Counted from the stretch's first letter, positions 1 through 6,446 are shown. The stretch: DNA of 12,288 bases from Gemmatimonadota bacterium (GCA_003220855.1 QHTP01000107.1:1-12288); one strand, 5' to 3'. Translations and numbers: made by a program. Notes: a model not told the origin generated them from the letters alone.

Positions 1-151
1 GACCTTTGGATAGCGGCGGCCGATCGTACGGCGGATGCGGCTCCGCGCCGATCATGCCGATCGATCCGGCGGGATCGGCTTCACGAATGGCTTGGACGGC
101 GGCGTCGGCGGTCATGCCGCCGCCGACGATCAGATAGGTATAGTCGGGCAT
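1..151 (-). CDS. FAD/NAD(P)-dependent oxidoreductase, N-terminal part only
   Basis: The minus strand reads from an ATG at 151 to the left window edge without a stop, giving the first 50 residues. They begin MPDYTYLIVGGGMTADAAV, a Rossmann βαβ with the GxGxxA/G dinucleotide-binding fingerprint near residues 10-15, and continue to a PPYDRPPLSKG segment near residues 40-50. That combination is typical of the FAD-binding start of pyridine-nucleotide-disulfide-type reductases (ferredoxin/rubredoxin reductase-like, Pyr_redox_2). Such flavoproteins pass electrons between NAD(P)H and a small redox partner in the cytoplasm. The C-terminal two thirds, including the NAD(P) domain, lie outside the window, so the partner and exact reaction cannot be named. 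No clear Shine-Dalgarno precedes the ATG. The next gene upstream ends at 223 on the same strand, leaving about 70 bases for a promoter. Confidence 0.85.
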   Translation of the reverse strand, partial: MPDYTYLIVGGGMTADAAVQAIREADPAGSIGMIGAEPHPPYDRPPLSKG

Positions 152-222
152 TTGAGGCACCGTTGTTTTGGAGGGCGCTCGGTCTTACCAGGTACGTTGC
201 CGAGCCCAGCGGCGGATGGCTC

Positions 223-381
223 TCACTCGACGTCCAAAGACCGGTGCGGATGCTTCTCTCTCCTGCGGTACTGCTTCTCGGACCGGTGCACCTTGTGCGA
301 CGGCGTCTTGAGGCGCTGCTTCACCGGCGCCTTGGGATTGGGGACGCGCACGGTCAGCTTGTCCTTCTTGTTACGAGTCAC
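223..381 (-). CDS. small, very basic conserved-looking protein (52 aa)
   Basis: It starts at GTG (381-379), which overlaps the TGA stop of the upstream DinB-like gene as GTGA, and ends with TGA at 225-223. The 52 residues begin MTRNKKDKLTVRVPNPKAP and contain 9 Lys, 8 Arg and 4 His against 5 acidic residues. There is no hydrophobic stretch or cysteine. The composition suggests nucleic-acid or ribosome binding, but that is inference and I recognise no named family. The 4-base overlap suggests translational coupling to the DinB-like protein. The same frame stays open far upstream, but that part is antisense or shadow to the DinB and PHP genes, so GTG at 381 is the sensible start. An alternative is that this is only the tail of a spurious frame. 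The coupling and the low-complexity-free sequence argue mildly for a real gene. Confidence 0.55.
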   Translation of the reverse strand: MTRNKKDKLTVRVPNPKAPVKQRLKTPSHKVHRSEKQYRRREKHPHRSLDVE

Positions 382-914
382 GACGCCAGGCGAGCACGGA
401 TTTGCTTCGCGTGATGACCGCAGTGGCGCACGTGGAACCGCAGCCACTCGGGCAGGGTCAGGTCGCCAAACGCGGGATGCTTCACGAACAGATCCTCTTG
501 GCGGGCCGGCAGAAGCTCGCGCGCGAGCCCGAGAAAGCGCGCTACACCGTCCCGCAGCTGACGCTCTACCGCGCCCGCGTCCGGATGCGGGGCAGGCTCG
601 GTGACGGTCGGGGCGGGGCGGCCCGAGGGAATCCACCCGATATCGAGATACACCAAGTGGCCCAGCCGTTGTCGCAGGGGGCGGGGTCGGCGCCGCATCG
701 GCGGCTTGGCGCGCCGCTCCTGAAACACGCGACTGCTCCCGTCCACGGAGATCGCGAGGTGGTGGACGATCTGCGCCGGCGTCCACTTGCCGGGCGGCGC
801 GTGGTGCCAGTCGGCGTCGGGACGGCCCGCCAGAGGGCCGAGCACCACGTCGGGGATCGCGGTGAACCGGTCGAGCGTCACGGCACCGAACAGTGTGGCG
901 TGGAGTGCCCGCAT
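378..914 (-). CDS. DinB-like four-helix protein (putative metal-dependent hydrolase/thiol transferase)
   Basis: The gene encodes 178 residues from ATG at 914-912. A TTG six bases further upstream (920) is a weaker alternative. The sequence fits the DinB/YfiT-like fold: a W-T-P-A-Q-I-V-H-H-L helix at about residues 44-53 and a C-terminal helix with F-H-V-R-H-C-G-H-H-A-K-Q-I at about 160-172. This supplies the His (51/52, 164, 168) expected for the three-histidine metal site. Members of the superfamily include bacillithiol- and mycothiol-dependent transferases and many proteins of unknown role; the substrate cannot be read from the sequence. Length is normal for the family. It is divergent from the PHP gene, with start codons sharing one CATG, and its stop overlaps the GTG of the small basic protein. 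A TACAAT -10-like box lies 7 bases before the ATG, so the mRNA may be nearly leaderless. Confidence 0.8.
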   Translation of the reverse strand: MRALHATLFGAVTLDRFTAIPDVVLGPLAGRPDADWHHAPPGKWTPAQIVHHLAISVDGSSRVFQERRAKPPMRRRPRPLRQRLGHLVYLDIGWIPSGRPAPTVTEPAPHPDAGAVERQLRDGVARFLGLARELLPARQEDLFVKHPAFGDLTLPEWLRFHVRHCGHHAKQIRARLAS

Positions 915-918
915 GCCC

Positions 919-927
919 AAGATTGTA
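919..927. promoter_or_regulatory. overlapping divergent -10-like boxes for DinB and PHP genes
   Basis: On the minus strand TACAAT (927-922) sits so that +1 falls at about 915, one base before the DinB ATG. On the plus strand AAGATT (919-924) places +1 at 931, the second candidate PHP ATG. The minus box is a good consensus match and the plus box is weak. I could not find a convincing -35 for either. If both are used, RNA polymerase binding would be mutually exclusive. Confidence 0.35.
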
Positions 928-930
928 CGG

Positions 931-2142
931 ATGAATCTCCTGCGCCGCTACCCGATCGCCTTCATCCTCATGGCGCTGGTCATCGTGTCGGCGCTCGCAC
1001 CCCTCCCCCCGCTCGTCGATGCGGTCACCGGCGCACCGCCCTACGACGTGGACCTGACGCGCCCTGCCCTCTACACTCTGCTGGCACCGGTGTCGGACCT
1101 GCTCGACGCGCTCACGTTCCTGAGCGTGGGGCGCGCCTGGTGGTTCCTGCTGGTGTGGGTGGTCGGCCTGGCCGTCTGGGGTCTCGTGCGCTCCGGCTCC
1201 CGGCCGCGGCGGCTGCTCCGCGCGACGCTCGGTCCGCTGGCCGTCGTGGCGCTGGGCGTGGCCGCGGTGCTGCTCCCTCGTCCAGTGGTGCAGCTCGCGC
1301 CGGCGGACTCGACCCTCACAGTGATCGACTACCACGCCCACACCGCCGCATCACACGACGGGCGACCCGGCTGGACCGCCCGCGATCTGGCGCGCTGGCA
1401 TGCGGCGCAGGGGTTCGGGGCGTCCTACGTCACCGATCACAACGCGATCTTCGACGACGACACGACCGGCTACCCGATTCCGCTGTTGCCCGGCGTCGAA
1501 TGGAGTGTGTACGGCCAGCACGTGGTGGCGTTGGGCCCGGTGACGATGATCGACCGGGCCGCGTACAACCGGGACACGCCCGGGATGCTCGGCCTGTTCG
1601 CCGCGCTGCACCGCCAGGGAGCGATCGGCCTCGCCTCGCTGCCCGAGTACTGGCGCAATCACTGGGACGATCTCGATCGGTTCGTCACGGCGGGCGTGGA
1701 TGGCTTCGAGATCGTGAACTGTGCGCCCAAGGCGCTCGCCTTCCCCGCGGCGGCGCGCACCCGGGTGCTCGAGCTCGCCCGAGCGCACGACCTGCTCGTG
1801 GTCGGCGCCAGCGACAATCACGGCTGGGGCCGGGCGACCTGCGTGTGGAACCTCTCGAGCCCGAGCGCCCACGGCTACCGCGCGAACCGCGTCCTGGCCC
1901 GGCCGATCGCCCTCGCCCAGGCCGACTGGCAGCCCTGGACGGCGGCGTACACGCAGCCGTGGCTCATGCTGCGCGGGCTGTCGTGGAGCGAGCGCTCGAG
2001 CTGGCTCACCTGGATCCTGGTCATCCTGAGCTCCGGCCCGTCGCCTATTCCGTGTTCAACGCGATGCTGCCCGACATCGTGCAGATCGGCGGGGTGTGGA
2101 CGCCGCCGGAATGCCGCGGTCGTGGCTATGCGCGCTCGGTAG
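931..2142 (+). CDS. membrane-anchored PHP-domain metal-dependent phosphoesterase, 3' end altered
   Basis: From ATG 931 this is 403 residues; ATG 913 would add MPKIVR. Three hydrophobic segments (about 8-26, 69-87, 98-116) anchor a PHP domain that follows at about 130-345. Metal-ligand motifs are visible in order: Y-H-A-H-T (H135, H137), T-D-H-N (D169, H170), G-V-E-W (E190), H197, E260 and S-D-N-H-G-W (D295, H297). These match polymerase-and-histidinol-phosphatase type hydrolases, which cut phosphoester bonds using bound metals. By topology the domain is probably tethered at the membrane; its substrate is unknown. The domain looks complete up to about residue 366, where a final hydrophobic W-I-L-V-I-L segment begins. 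The last 37 residues (rich in P, S, C, R) are the out-of-frame reading of a GNAT gene, so the natural C-terminus seems lost. Start choice is uncertain; 931 fits a leaderless start and an immediate signal-anchor. Confidence 0.82.
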   Translation: MNLLRRYPIAFILMALVIVSALAPLPPLVDAVTGAPPYDVDLTRPALYTLLAPVSDLLDALTFLSVGRAWWFLLVWVVGLAVWGLVRSGSRPRRLLRATLGPLAVVALGVAAVLLPRPVVQLAPADSTLTVIDYHAHTAASHDGRPGWTARDLARWHAAQGFGASYVTDHNAIFDDDTTGYPIPLLPGVEWSVYGQHVVALGPVTMIDRAAYNRDTPGMLGLFAALHRQGAIGLASLPEYWRNHWDDLDRFVTAGVDGFEIVNCAPKALAFPAAARTRVLELARAHDLLVVGASDNHGWGRATCVWNLSSPSAHGYRANRVLARPIALAQADWQPWTAAYTQPWLMLRGLSWSERSSWLTWILVILSSGPSPIPCSTRCCPTSCRSAGCGRRRNAAVVAMRAR

Positions 2143-2291
2143 TTGCGGGCTCGCTCGTGGCGGCGCGCACGCAGGGGGTCGCGCGCGCCGTCCTGTTCGC
2201 CGATCCACTGAACGCCGCGGCGCGGGCCGCATATCTGTCGATCGGCTTTGCGATCGTGGGCGACTATGGGCTGGTGCTGCTCGCTCCGTAG
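2028..2291 (+). pseudogene. C-terminal remnant of a GNAT acetyltransferase
   Basis: In the frame beginning at 2028 the translation runs P-V-A-Y-S-V-F-N-A-M-L-P-D-I-V-Q-I-G-G-V-W-T-P then E-C-R-G-R-G-Y-A-R, ending at TAG 2289-2291. This is the second half of a GNAT fold. The acetyl-CoA pyrophosphate loop (R-G-R-G-Y-A) is present, as are the following helix, the N-A-A-A-R-A-A-Y helix and the G-F-A-I-V-G-D-Y end. About 85 residues remain; the N-terminal half (β1 to β3) is missing. Upstream, the same frame is only antisense-like sequence inside the PHP gene, so there is no start of its own beyond GTG 2052 or ATG 2064. It overlaps the convergent kinase gene by 28 bases. I read it as a deletion relic fused out of frame behind the PHP gene. 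A translated short peptide cannot be ruled out. Confidence 0.75.
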
Positions 2292-4561
2292 CTCGCGGCG
2301 TCGGGGAACCCGATGCGCCGGTAAATGCGCTCCATCCGTGGATCGGCTTGGAGCAGCTTGAAGAAAGGATAGCGCTTCGAGTACACGAGGATGCCGTCGT
2401 GTTCGTCGCACGCTCGGTCCAGCAGGTCGAAGGTCTCATCCATGCGCCCGAGGCTCGCCGCCACGATGGCGAGGACGGTCGGCTGCAGGTGCTCACGCCG
2501 CGCGCGCGCGACGAGCTCGTCCCAAATCGCCTCCACATCGGCCAGCTTTCCAAGAGAGCTGTAACAGACGGCGAGCGCCGCGAGCGTCCATGGGTGGCGT
2601 CCGGACGTCGTCACCGCCACTTCCAGGGGTGCGATTGCCTCATCGCTCCTGCCGAGATGGTTGAAGACCAGCCCCAAATGGATGGTGGCTTGGAACATCA
2701 TGGGTGCAAGATCCCCGGCCCGCCGGAACGACGCGACGGCCTCCTCATACCGACCCGCCCCGGTGAGCGTCATGCCCAGCTGCATCACCAGCAATGGCGC
2801 CAGGGGGTCGAGCTCGAGAGCGCGCCGGGCCTGCGCGACGCCGTCCTCGAGACGGCCCTCGGCGAAGACCAGATAGTATGAGAGCCATTGTCGCGCCGCG
2901 ACGGAGCGCGGATTCAGCTCGACCGCACGTCGCAAGTCTCGCGCCGCGCGAGGCCAGTCCCAGTCGCAGATGAAAGCCAGCGCCCCCGAGGCGCAATAGA
3001 CCTCCGCGAGGTCAGGCGCCAGCTCGAGGGCCCGCTGCACGGCCGCGCGCGCCTTGGGCCGGAGCAGGTTGGGCGGCGCGACCCCGTACTCCGCAAGCAC
3101 CGTACACGCGTCGGCGAGGCCGGCGTAGGCGAGCGCGTAGTTCGGATCGAGCGCCAACGCCTGATCGAAACACTCGAGCGCCTTCTTGAGCCCGAGCCCT
3201 CGCTGAGCCAGGTAATACCGTCCCTTCAGGTAGAGGTGATATGCGTCGAGATTCCCAGTGGCCGGCGTGACGAGGTGCGCGCCCTCACCGCCCAGCGCGA
3301 CCTGGAGCCGGGTGGCGATCGCCTTTGCGATCTCGTCCTGGATCGCGAAGATGTCCGTCATCTCGCGGTCATAGCGCTCCGACCAGAGGTGGTAGCCGTC
3401 GCCGACCTTCACGAGCTGGGCGCTGATCCGCAACCGGTTGCCCGCCCGGCGCACGCTCCCCTCGAGCACCGTCCCCACCTTGAGCTTCGCTCCGACCTCG
3501 GCGAGATCGATCCCCTGCCCGCGGAACGCGAACGACGACGTACGCGCCGCGACGCGCAGGCCGGGCAGCTGCGTGAGGGCGTTGATGATCTCTTCGGCGA
3601 TGCCCTCGCTGAAATACTCGAAGTCGGGATCGCCACTCAGGTTCGCGAACGGCAAGACGGCAATCGATTCGCCCCCCTCCGCCTCGGTCGTGCCCTCGTC
3701 GCGCGCGTTCAAGGCTCGGGCGAACTGAGCGGCCGTGGCGAACCGGTCCGCGGGCACCTTGGCCAGCGCTGTCAGCACGGCCTGCTCCAGGGCATGCCGC
3801 ACCGTCGGCCGCACGCTCCGGATCGGTGGGACGTCATCGAGTGCGTGGCGCGCCATCACGGCCTGCGCCGTGGGCCCAGTGAAGGGCACCGACCCGGTGA
3901 GCATCTCGTACAGCGTGCAGGCGAGACTGTAGATGTCGGACCGCCCGTCGAGCTGCGGGCTCCGGCTCGCCTGCTCCGGACTCATGTAGGCGGGCGTGCC
4001 GACGACACCGTCGATGGTGAGCGGCTCGAGAGTCGCGGCCGTCACGGCGCGAGCGATCCCGAAGTCGGTCACCAGCGCACGACCGGCGGAGAAGATGATG
4101 TTCTCCGGCTTGATGTCGCGGTGTACCACCCCGCACGCGTGGGCGTACCCGAGCGCCTCAGCGACCTCGCTGGTGATGCGGATGGCGTCCTCGATCGGCA
4201 GGCTGCCCTCGCGTGTCAACCGACCGCGCAACGTTTCGCCGTCGATGTACGGCATCACGTAGAACAACAGTCCATCGGCCTCGTCGGAATCGAACAACGG
4301 GACGATGTGGGGGTGGGTCAACGCGGCCGCGGTCTTGATCTCACGCAGGAAGCGCTCGACCCCGAGGCCCGTGGCGAGCTGGGGATGGAGCAGCTTGATC
4401 GCAACCGGCCGCTCGTGCTTGAGGTCGTCGCCCAAGTACACCGTCGCCATCCCACCGCGGCCGATCTCGTGGGCGACCGAGTAGCGGTCTCGGACCGCGG
4501 TTTGGAGACGAGAGAGGAGAGTGGTCAGGCGACGCTCGCGGGCGCGTGGAGGCTCCATCAT
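2264..4561 (-). CDS. soluble Ser/Thr protein kinase with TolB/FlgO-like domain and TPR repeats
   Basis: This is a 765-residue protein. The kinase domain (about 27-285) has all key elements: glycine loop G-R-G-G-M-A-T-V-Y (34-42), V-A-I-K lysine K56, catalytic H-R-D-I-K-P-E-N (H147, D149, N154), T-D-F-G (D166) and G-T-P-A-Y-M-S-P-E-Q (188-197). It is therefore likely active on Ser/Thr. Residues about 298-420 (I-A-V-L-P-F-A-N-L-S-G-D onward) form the TolB/FlgO-like module often found in CadC-type and adenylate-cyclase-linked regulators. Residues about 435-725 are TPR-like helical repeats for protein binding. No transmembrane stretch lies between the kinase and the sensor part, so it should be cytoplasmic, unlike many PknB-type receptors. 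It starts with ATGATG at 4561; the second ATG is possible. It lies 38 bases behind the M55 peptidase and may be co-transcribed with it. Input signal and targets are unknown. Confidence 0.93.
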   Translation of the reverse strand: MMEPPRARERRLTTLLSRLQTAVRDRYSVAHEIGRGGMATVYLGDDLKHERPVAIKLLHPQLATGLGVERFLREIKTAAALTHPHIVPLFDSDEADGLLFYVMPYIDGETLRGRLTREGSLPIEDAIRITSEVAEALGYAHACGVVHRDIKPENIIFSAGRALVTDFGIARAVTAATLEPLTIDGVVGTPAYMSPEQASRSPQLDGRSDIYSLACTLYEMLTGSVPFTGPTAQAVMARHALDDVPPIRSVRPTVRHALEQAVLTALAKVPADRFATAAQFARALNARDEGTTEAEGGESIAVLPFANLSGDPDFEYFSEGIAEEIINALTQLPGLRVAARTSSFAFRGQGIDLAEVGAKLKVGTVLEGSVRRAGNRLRISAQLVKVGDGYHLWSERYDREMTDIFAIQDEIAKAIATRLQVALGGEGAHLVTPATGNLDAYHLYLKGRYYLAQRGLGLKKALECFDQALALDPNYALAYAGLADACTVLAEYGVAPPNLLRPKARAAVQRALELAPDLAEVYCASGALAFICDWDWPRAARDLRRAVELNPRSVAARQWLSYYLVFAEGRLEDGVAQARRALELDPLAPLLVMQLGMTLTGAGRYEEAVASFRRAGDLAPMMFQATIHLGLVFNHLGRSDEAIAPLEVAVTTSGRHPWTLAALAVCYSSLGKLADVEAIWDELVARARREHLQPTVLAIVAASLGRMDETFDLLDRACDEHDGILVYSKRYPFFKLLQADPRMERIYRRIGFPDAASYGASSTSP

Positions 4562-4599
4562 AGAGGCGCCCGCGCAACATGGCCAGGGCCGCCCCGCGT

Positions 4600-5424
4600 C
4601 TAGACCACCGCCGAGAGGTTCAGCAGCACGCGCCAGACCCGGAACACCTCGCGGTAGTCATCGTGGGAGAACGCCACCGTGCGCCCGGCGGTGCGCGTCA
4701 CGCCCGGGCACAATTCCGCCATGTCTGCATGGATCGTCCGCGCGAAATCCACTTCGAGCGCGATCGGCTGCGGCACGACGAACGGCACGCGCTTCCGCTT
4801 CAGGGTGCGCGTCACCTCGTCCCGGATCATGCGGCAGGCGAGCGCGGGAGCGACGCTCCGCGCCGCGTGACGGCTGACCGCCTCCTTCACGACGACGGTA
4901 CTGACGCCGTCACCGAGCAGATCCTTCGCCTCGGCGGCGAGCGCGGAGTCCCCGCTCACCAGGGCCACCGGCACGCCGTAGACGCCCGCGAGCGCCGCGT
5001 TGATGCCGAGCTCGCCCACCGCCTTGCCGTTGAGCCGCACCTCGTAAATACGATCGGCGTACGTGTGGTCGAGGATCGCGCGGGCCGTGCCCGCGCGCGC
5101 GTGATACCCGATGAACAGCGCCGCGTCGAAGCCCCCATCGATCCCCTGCACCATGGAGCGCGGCTTGGGGTCGCCAGCCACGAGCTCCGCCGCTTGATGC
5201 AGCTCCTCCGCAAGCAGGTTGCGCATGAACCAGTGGCTGTCGTTCACGACCACCCGCGTGGCCCCCGCCGCGACGGCACCCTCTACGGCCGCGTTGGCTT
5301 CCGCCGTCATGAGACGCCGGAACCGTGCGTACTCGGCGGCACACGCCGGGTCGGTCGGGTCGGTCTGGGACTCGTGGACCACGCCCGCGATGCCCTCCAT
5401 GTCCACGGAGATGTAGACGTGCAC
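4600..5424 (-). CDS. dppA: M55-family D-aminopeptidase (DppA-like)
   Basis: The gene encodes 274 residues from GTG at 5424-5422 (M-H-V-Y-I-S-V-D-M-E-G-I-A-G). Ligand-like residues match the Bacillus DppA zinc aminopeptidase: D8 and E10 in S-V-D-M-E-G, H64 in N-D-S-H-W, H108 in G-Y-H-A-R, and E138 in V-G-E-L-G. H120-T121 (D-H-T) is a conserved active-site segment. Family members release N-terminal D-amino acids, for example D-Ala from D-Ala-D-Ala peptides from wall turnover, and form decameric rings. There is no signal peptide, so it should be cytoplasmic. Full family length is present. GTG is chosen because the conserved V-D-M-E-G begins only six residues later. Its 5' region carries the inverted repeat shared with the divergent membrane-protein operon, and the kinase-TPR gene follows 38 bases downstream on the same strand. 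The family assignment is firm; the dppA symbol is by similarity. Confidence 0.93.
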   Translation of the reverse strand: MHVYISVDMEGIAGVVHESQTDPTDPACAAEYARFRRLMTAEANAAVEGAVAAGATRVVVNDSHWFMRNLLAEELHQAAELVAGDPKPRSMVQGIDGGFDAALFIGYHARAGTARAILDHTYADRIYEVRLNGKAVGELGINAALAGVYGVPVALVSGDSALAAEAKDLLGDGVSTVVVKEAVSRHAARSVAPALACRMIRDEVTRTLKRKRVPFVVPQPIALEVDFARTIHADMAELCPGVTRTAGRTVAFSHDDYREVFRVWRVLLNLSAVV

Positions 5425-5431
5425 GGGTGGA

Positions 5432-5437
5432 AGCGTA
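5432..5437 (-). promoter_or_regulatory. possible -10 box for the M55 peptidase gene
   Basis: On the minus strand TACGCT (5437-5432) would put +1 at about 5425, right at the GTG start, so the transcript would be leaderless. No good -35 lies at 16-18 bases. The neighbouring inverted repeat (5441-5457) would sit in the spacer/-35 zone of this promoter, a position suited to repression. Confidence 0.3.
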
Positions 5438-5440
5438 GTG

Positions 5441-5457
5441 ACTTTGTGTTACAAAGT
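5441..5457. promoter_or_regulatory. palindromic operator candidate ACTTTGT-GTT-ACAAAGT
   Basis: This is a perfect inverted repeat with 7-base arms and a 3-base spacer. An outer AGT (5437-5439) and ACT (5458-5460) extend the symmetry with one bulged base. It is AT-rich in a very GC-rich background and lies in the 70-bp divergent region. It ends 2 bases before the TTGACA of the plus-strand promoter and sits within the presumed promoter of the M55 gene. The natural candidate ligand is the winged-helix regulator encoded at 6072-6446. That pairing is inference from position and symmetry. Confidence 0.65.
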
Positions 5458-5459
5458 AC

Positions 5460-5488
5460 TTGACAACGGGCGGGCGTGAAGCGATCTT
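5460..5488 (+). promoter_or_regulatory. promoter of the membrane protein-regulator pair
   Basis: A consensus -35 TTGACA (5460-5465) is followed after 17 bases by GATCTT (5483-5488), a fair -10. The predicted +1 is 5495, exactly the A of the ATG of the membrane protein, so the transcript would be leaderless. The inverted repeat lies immediately upstream of the -35, where a bound protein could touch polymerase. Confidence 0.55.
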
Positions 5489-5494
5489 TCCGCG

Positions 5495-6079
5495 ATGACC
5501 GCCCCGCGGCCGCTGCACGATCGCGCGCTCGACAACCTCCGCTACATCCGACAGACGATGGAGCGCGCCGGGTCGTTCACCGCCGTTCCCGGCTGGGGAC
5601 AGGTGGCGGTGGGGGCGACCGCACTCGTCGCCGCGCTGTTAGCGGCCCGGCAGCCCACGCCCGAGCTGTGGCTCGCCACCTGGCTCGGCGAGGCGGTCGT
5701 GGCGCTCGGCATCGGCGGCGCGACCATGGTGCGCAAAGCGTTCGCCGTGAACGATCCCCTGCTGTCGGGGCCGGGACGCCGGGCCGGGTTGAGCTTCCTG
5801 CCTCCGATGGTCGTGGGCGGGCTGCTGACGGTGGCGCTGTTCCGGGCGGGGTTGTGGCATGCGCTCCCCGGCACCTGGCTGCTACTGTACGGTACCGGAT
5901 TCGTGACCGGGGGCGCGTTCTCGGTCCGCATCGTTCCCGTCATGGGGGTCTGCTTCATGACCGTCGGCACCGTGGCGTTGCTCGGACCGGCGGCGTGGGG
6001 GAACTGGCTGATGGCCGCAGGGTTCGGCGGACTGCACATCGTGTTCGGCACGATCATTGCCCGGAGGTACGGTGGCTAG
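5495..6079 (+). CDS. six-TM membrane protein paired with a winged-helix regulator
   Basis: The gene encodes 194 residues. A conserved-looking amphipathic N-terminus (D-N-L-R-Y-I-R-Q-T-M-E-R-A-G-S-F-T at about 13-29, then A-V-P-G-W-G) precedes about six hydrophobic segments near 36-51, 57-78, 99-117, 127-143, 146-163 and 170-188. I recall similar proteins next to the same small regulator in other GC-rich soil phyla, but I know of no assigned function. There are no catalytic motifs. It could be a membrane sensor or sink for the regulator, or an exporter-like protein. Start ATG 5495 coincides with the +1 predicted from the upstream TTGACA/GATCTT promoter and there is no Shine-Dalgarno. Its stop (6077-6079) overlaps the regulator start by 8 bases, so the two are surely co-expressed. 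The gene is well supported; its role is unknown. Confidence 0.88.
   Translation: MTAPRPLHDRALDNLRYIRQTMERAGSFTAVPGWGQVAVGATALVAALLAARQPTPELWLATWLGEAVVALGIGGATMVRKAFAVNDPLLSGPGRRAGLSFLPPMVVGGLLTVALFRAGLWHALPGTWLLLYGTGFVTGGAFSVRIVPVMGVCFMTVGTVALLGPAAWGNWLMAAGFGGLHIVFGTIIARRYGG
6063..6067 (+). promoter_or_regulatory. Shine-Dalgarno GGAGG deciding the regulator start
   Basis: GGAGG lies 4 bases before GTG 6072-6074, inside the end of the membrane-protein gene. It favours this GTG over the in-frame TTG at 6057, which lies upstream of the ribosome-binding site. Confidence 0.6.
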
Positions 6080-6446
6080 ACAGGGAGCGGCGAGAAAGAC
6101 CGAGGCGGCCGAGCGGGACGTCGCGCGCGAGCGCTCCGCGGCGGGCGTGCGCACGGCTGGGCTCGACCGGCTGATCCACGAGCGCGTGCGCCTCGGCATC
6201 GTGAGCGCGCTCGCCGTGAACGACAGCCTCAGCTTCAACCAGCTCAAGGCGCTCTTGAAGACCACAGACGGCAACCTGAGCGTGCACGCGCGCAAGCTCG
6301 AGGAGGCGTCGTACGTCACCTGCACGAAGTCGTTCGAAGGACGGATCCCGAAGACCGAATACCGGTTGACGGGCGCCGGCCGGCGTGCCCTGGAGCACTA
6401 CCTGGACCACATGGAAGCGCTCATTCGCGTCACCCGTCAGGGGTGA
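6072..6446 (+). CDS. winged-helix transcriptional regulator (MarR/ArsR-like, HTH_34 type)
   Basis: From GTG 6072 this is 124 residues. After a charged N-terminal arm (1-28), a compact winged helix covers about 30-115: L-D-R-L-I-H-E-R-V-R-L-G-I-V-S-A-L, helix 2 S-F-N-Q-L-K-A-L-L, recognition helix about T64-E78 (T-T-D-G-N-L-S-V-H-A-R-K-L-E-E), and a wing with T-C-T-K-S-F-E-G-R-I-P-K-T-E-Y-R-L-T. This matches the small single-domain winged-helix family (PF13601-like) that binds palindromic DNA as a dimer. No ligand-binding domain or cysteine switch is obvious apart from C84. It overlaps the upstream membrane-protein gene by 8 bases. Autoregulation through the 5441-5457 inverted repeat, with the divergent M55 gene also affected, is the obvious model but is not shown by the sequence. 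A terminator-like hairpin includes its stop codon. Confidence 0.9.
   Translation: MARQGAARKTEAAERDVARERSAAGVRTAGLDRLIHERVRLGIVSALAVNDSLSFNQLKALLKTTDGNLSVHARKLEEASYVTCTKSFEGRIPKTEYRLTGAGRRALEHYLDHMEALIRVTRQG

Noticed and set aside
382..1341. Upstream extension of the 52-residue basic protein to a 372-residue minus-strand protein.
   Set aside because: The extension is a shadow of the DinB and PHP genes. The GTG at 381, coupled to the DinB stop, is the credible start.
2026..2043. Programmed frameshift making a PHP-GNAT fusion protein.
   Set aside because: No slippery heptamer or downstream structure is visible, and a PHP-GNAT fusion is not a known architecture. A deletion scar explains it better.
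402..2291. A 629-codon open frame on the plus strand.
   Set aside because: Most of it is antisense to the DinB gene or out of frame within the PHP gene, with Arg/Pro/Ala-rich shadow composition. Only its end (from about 2028) is real GNAT-derived sequence.
2888..4603. A 571-codon open frame on the plus strand.
   Set aside because: It is antisense to the kinase-TPR gene. Such long shadows are expected at this GC content, and no domain is recognisable.
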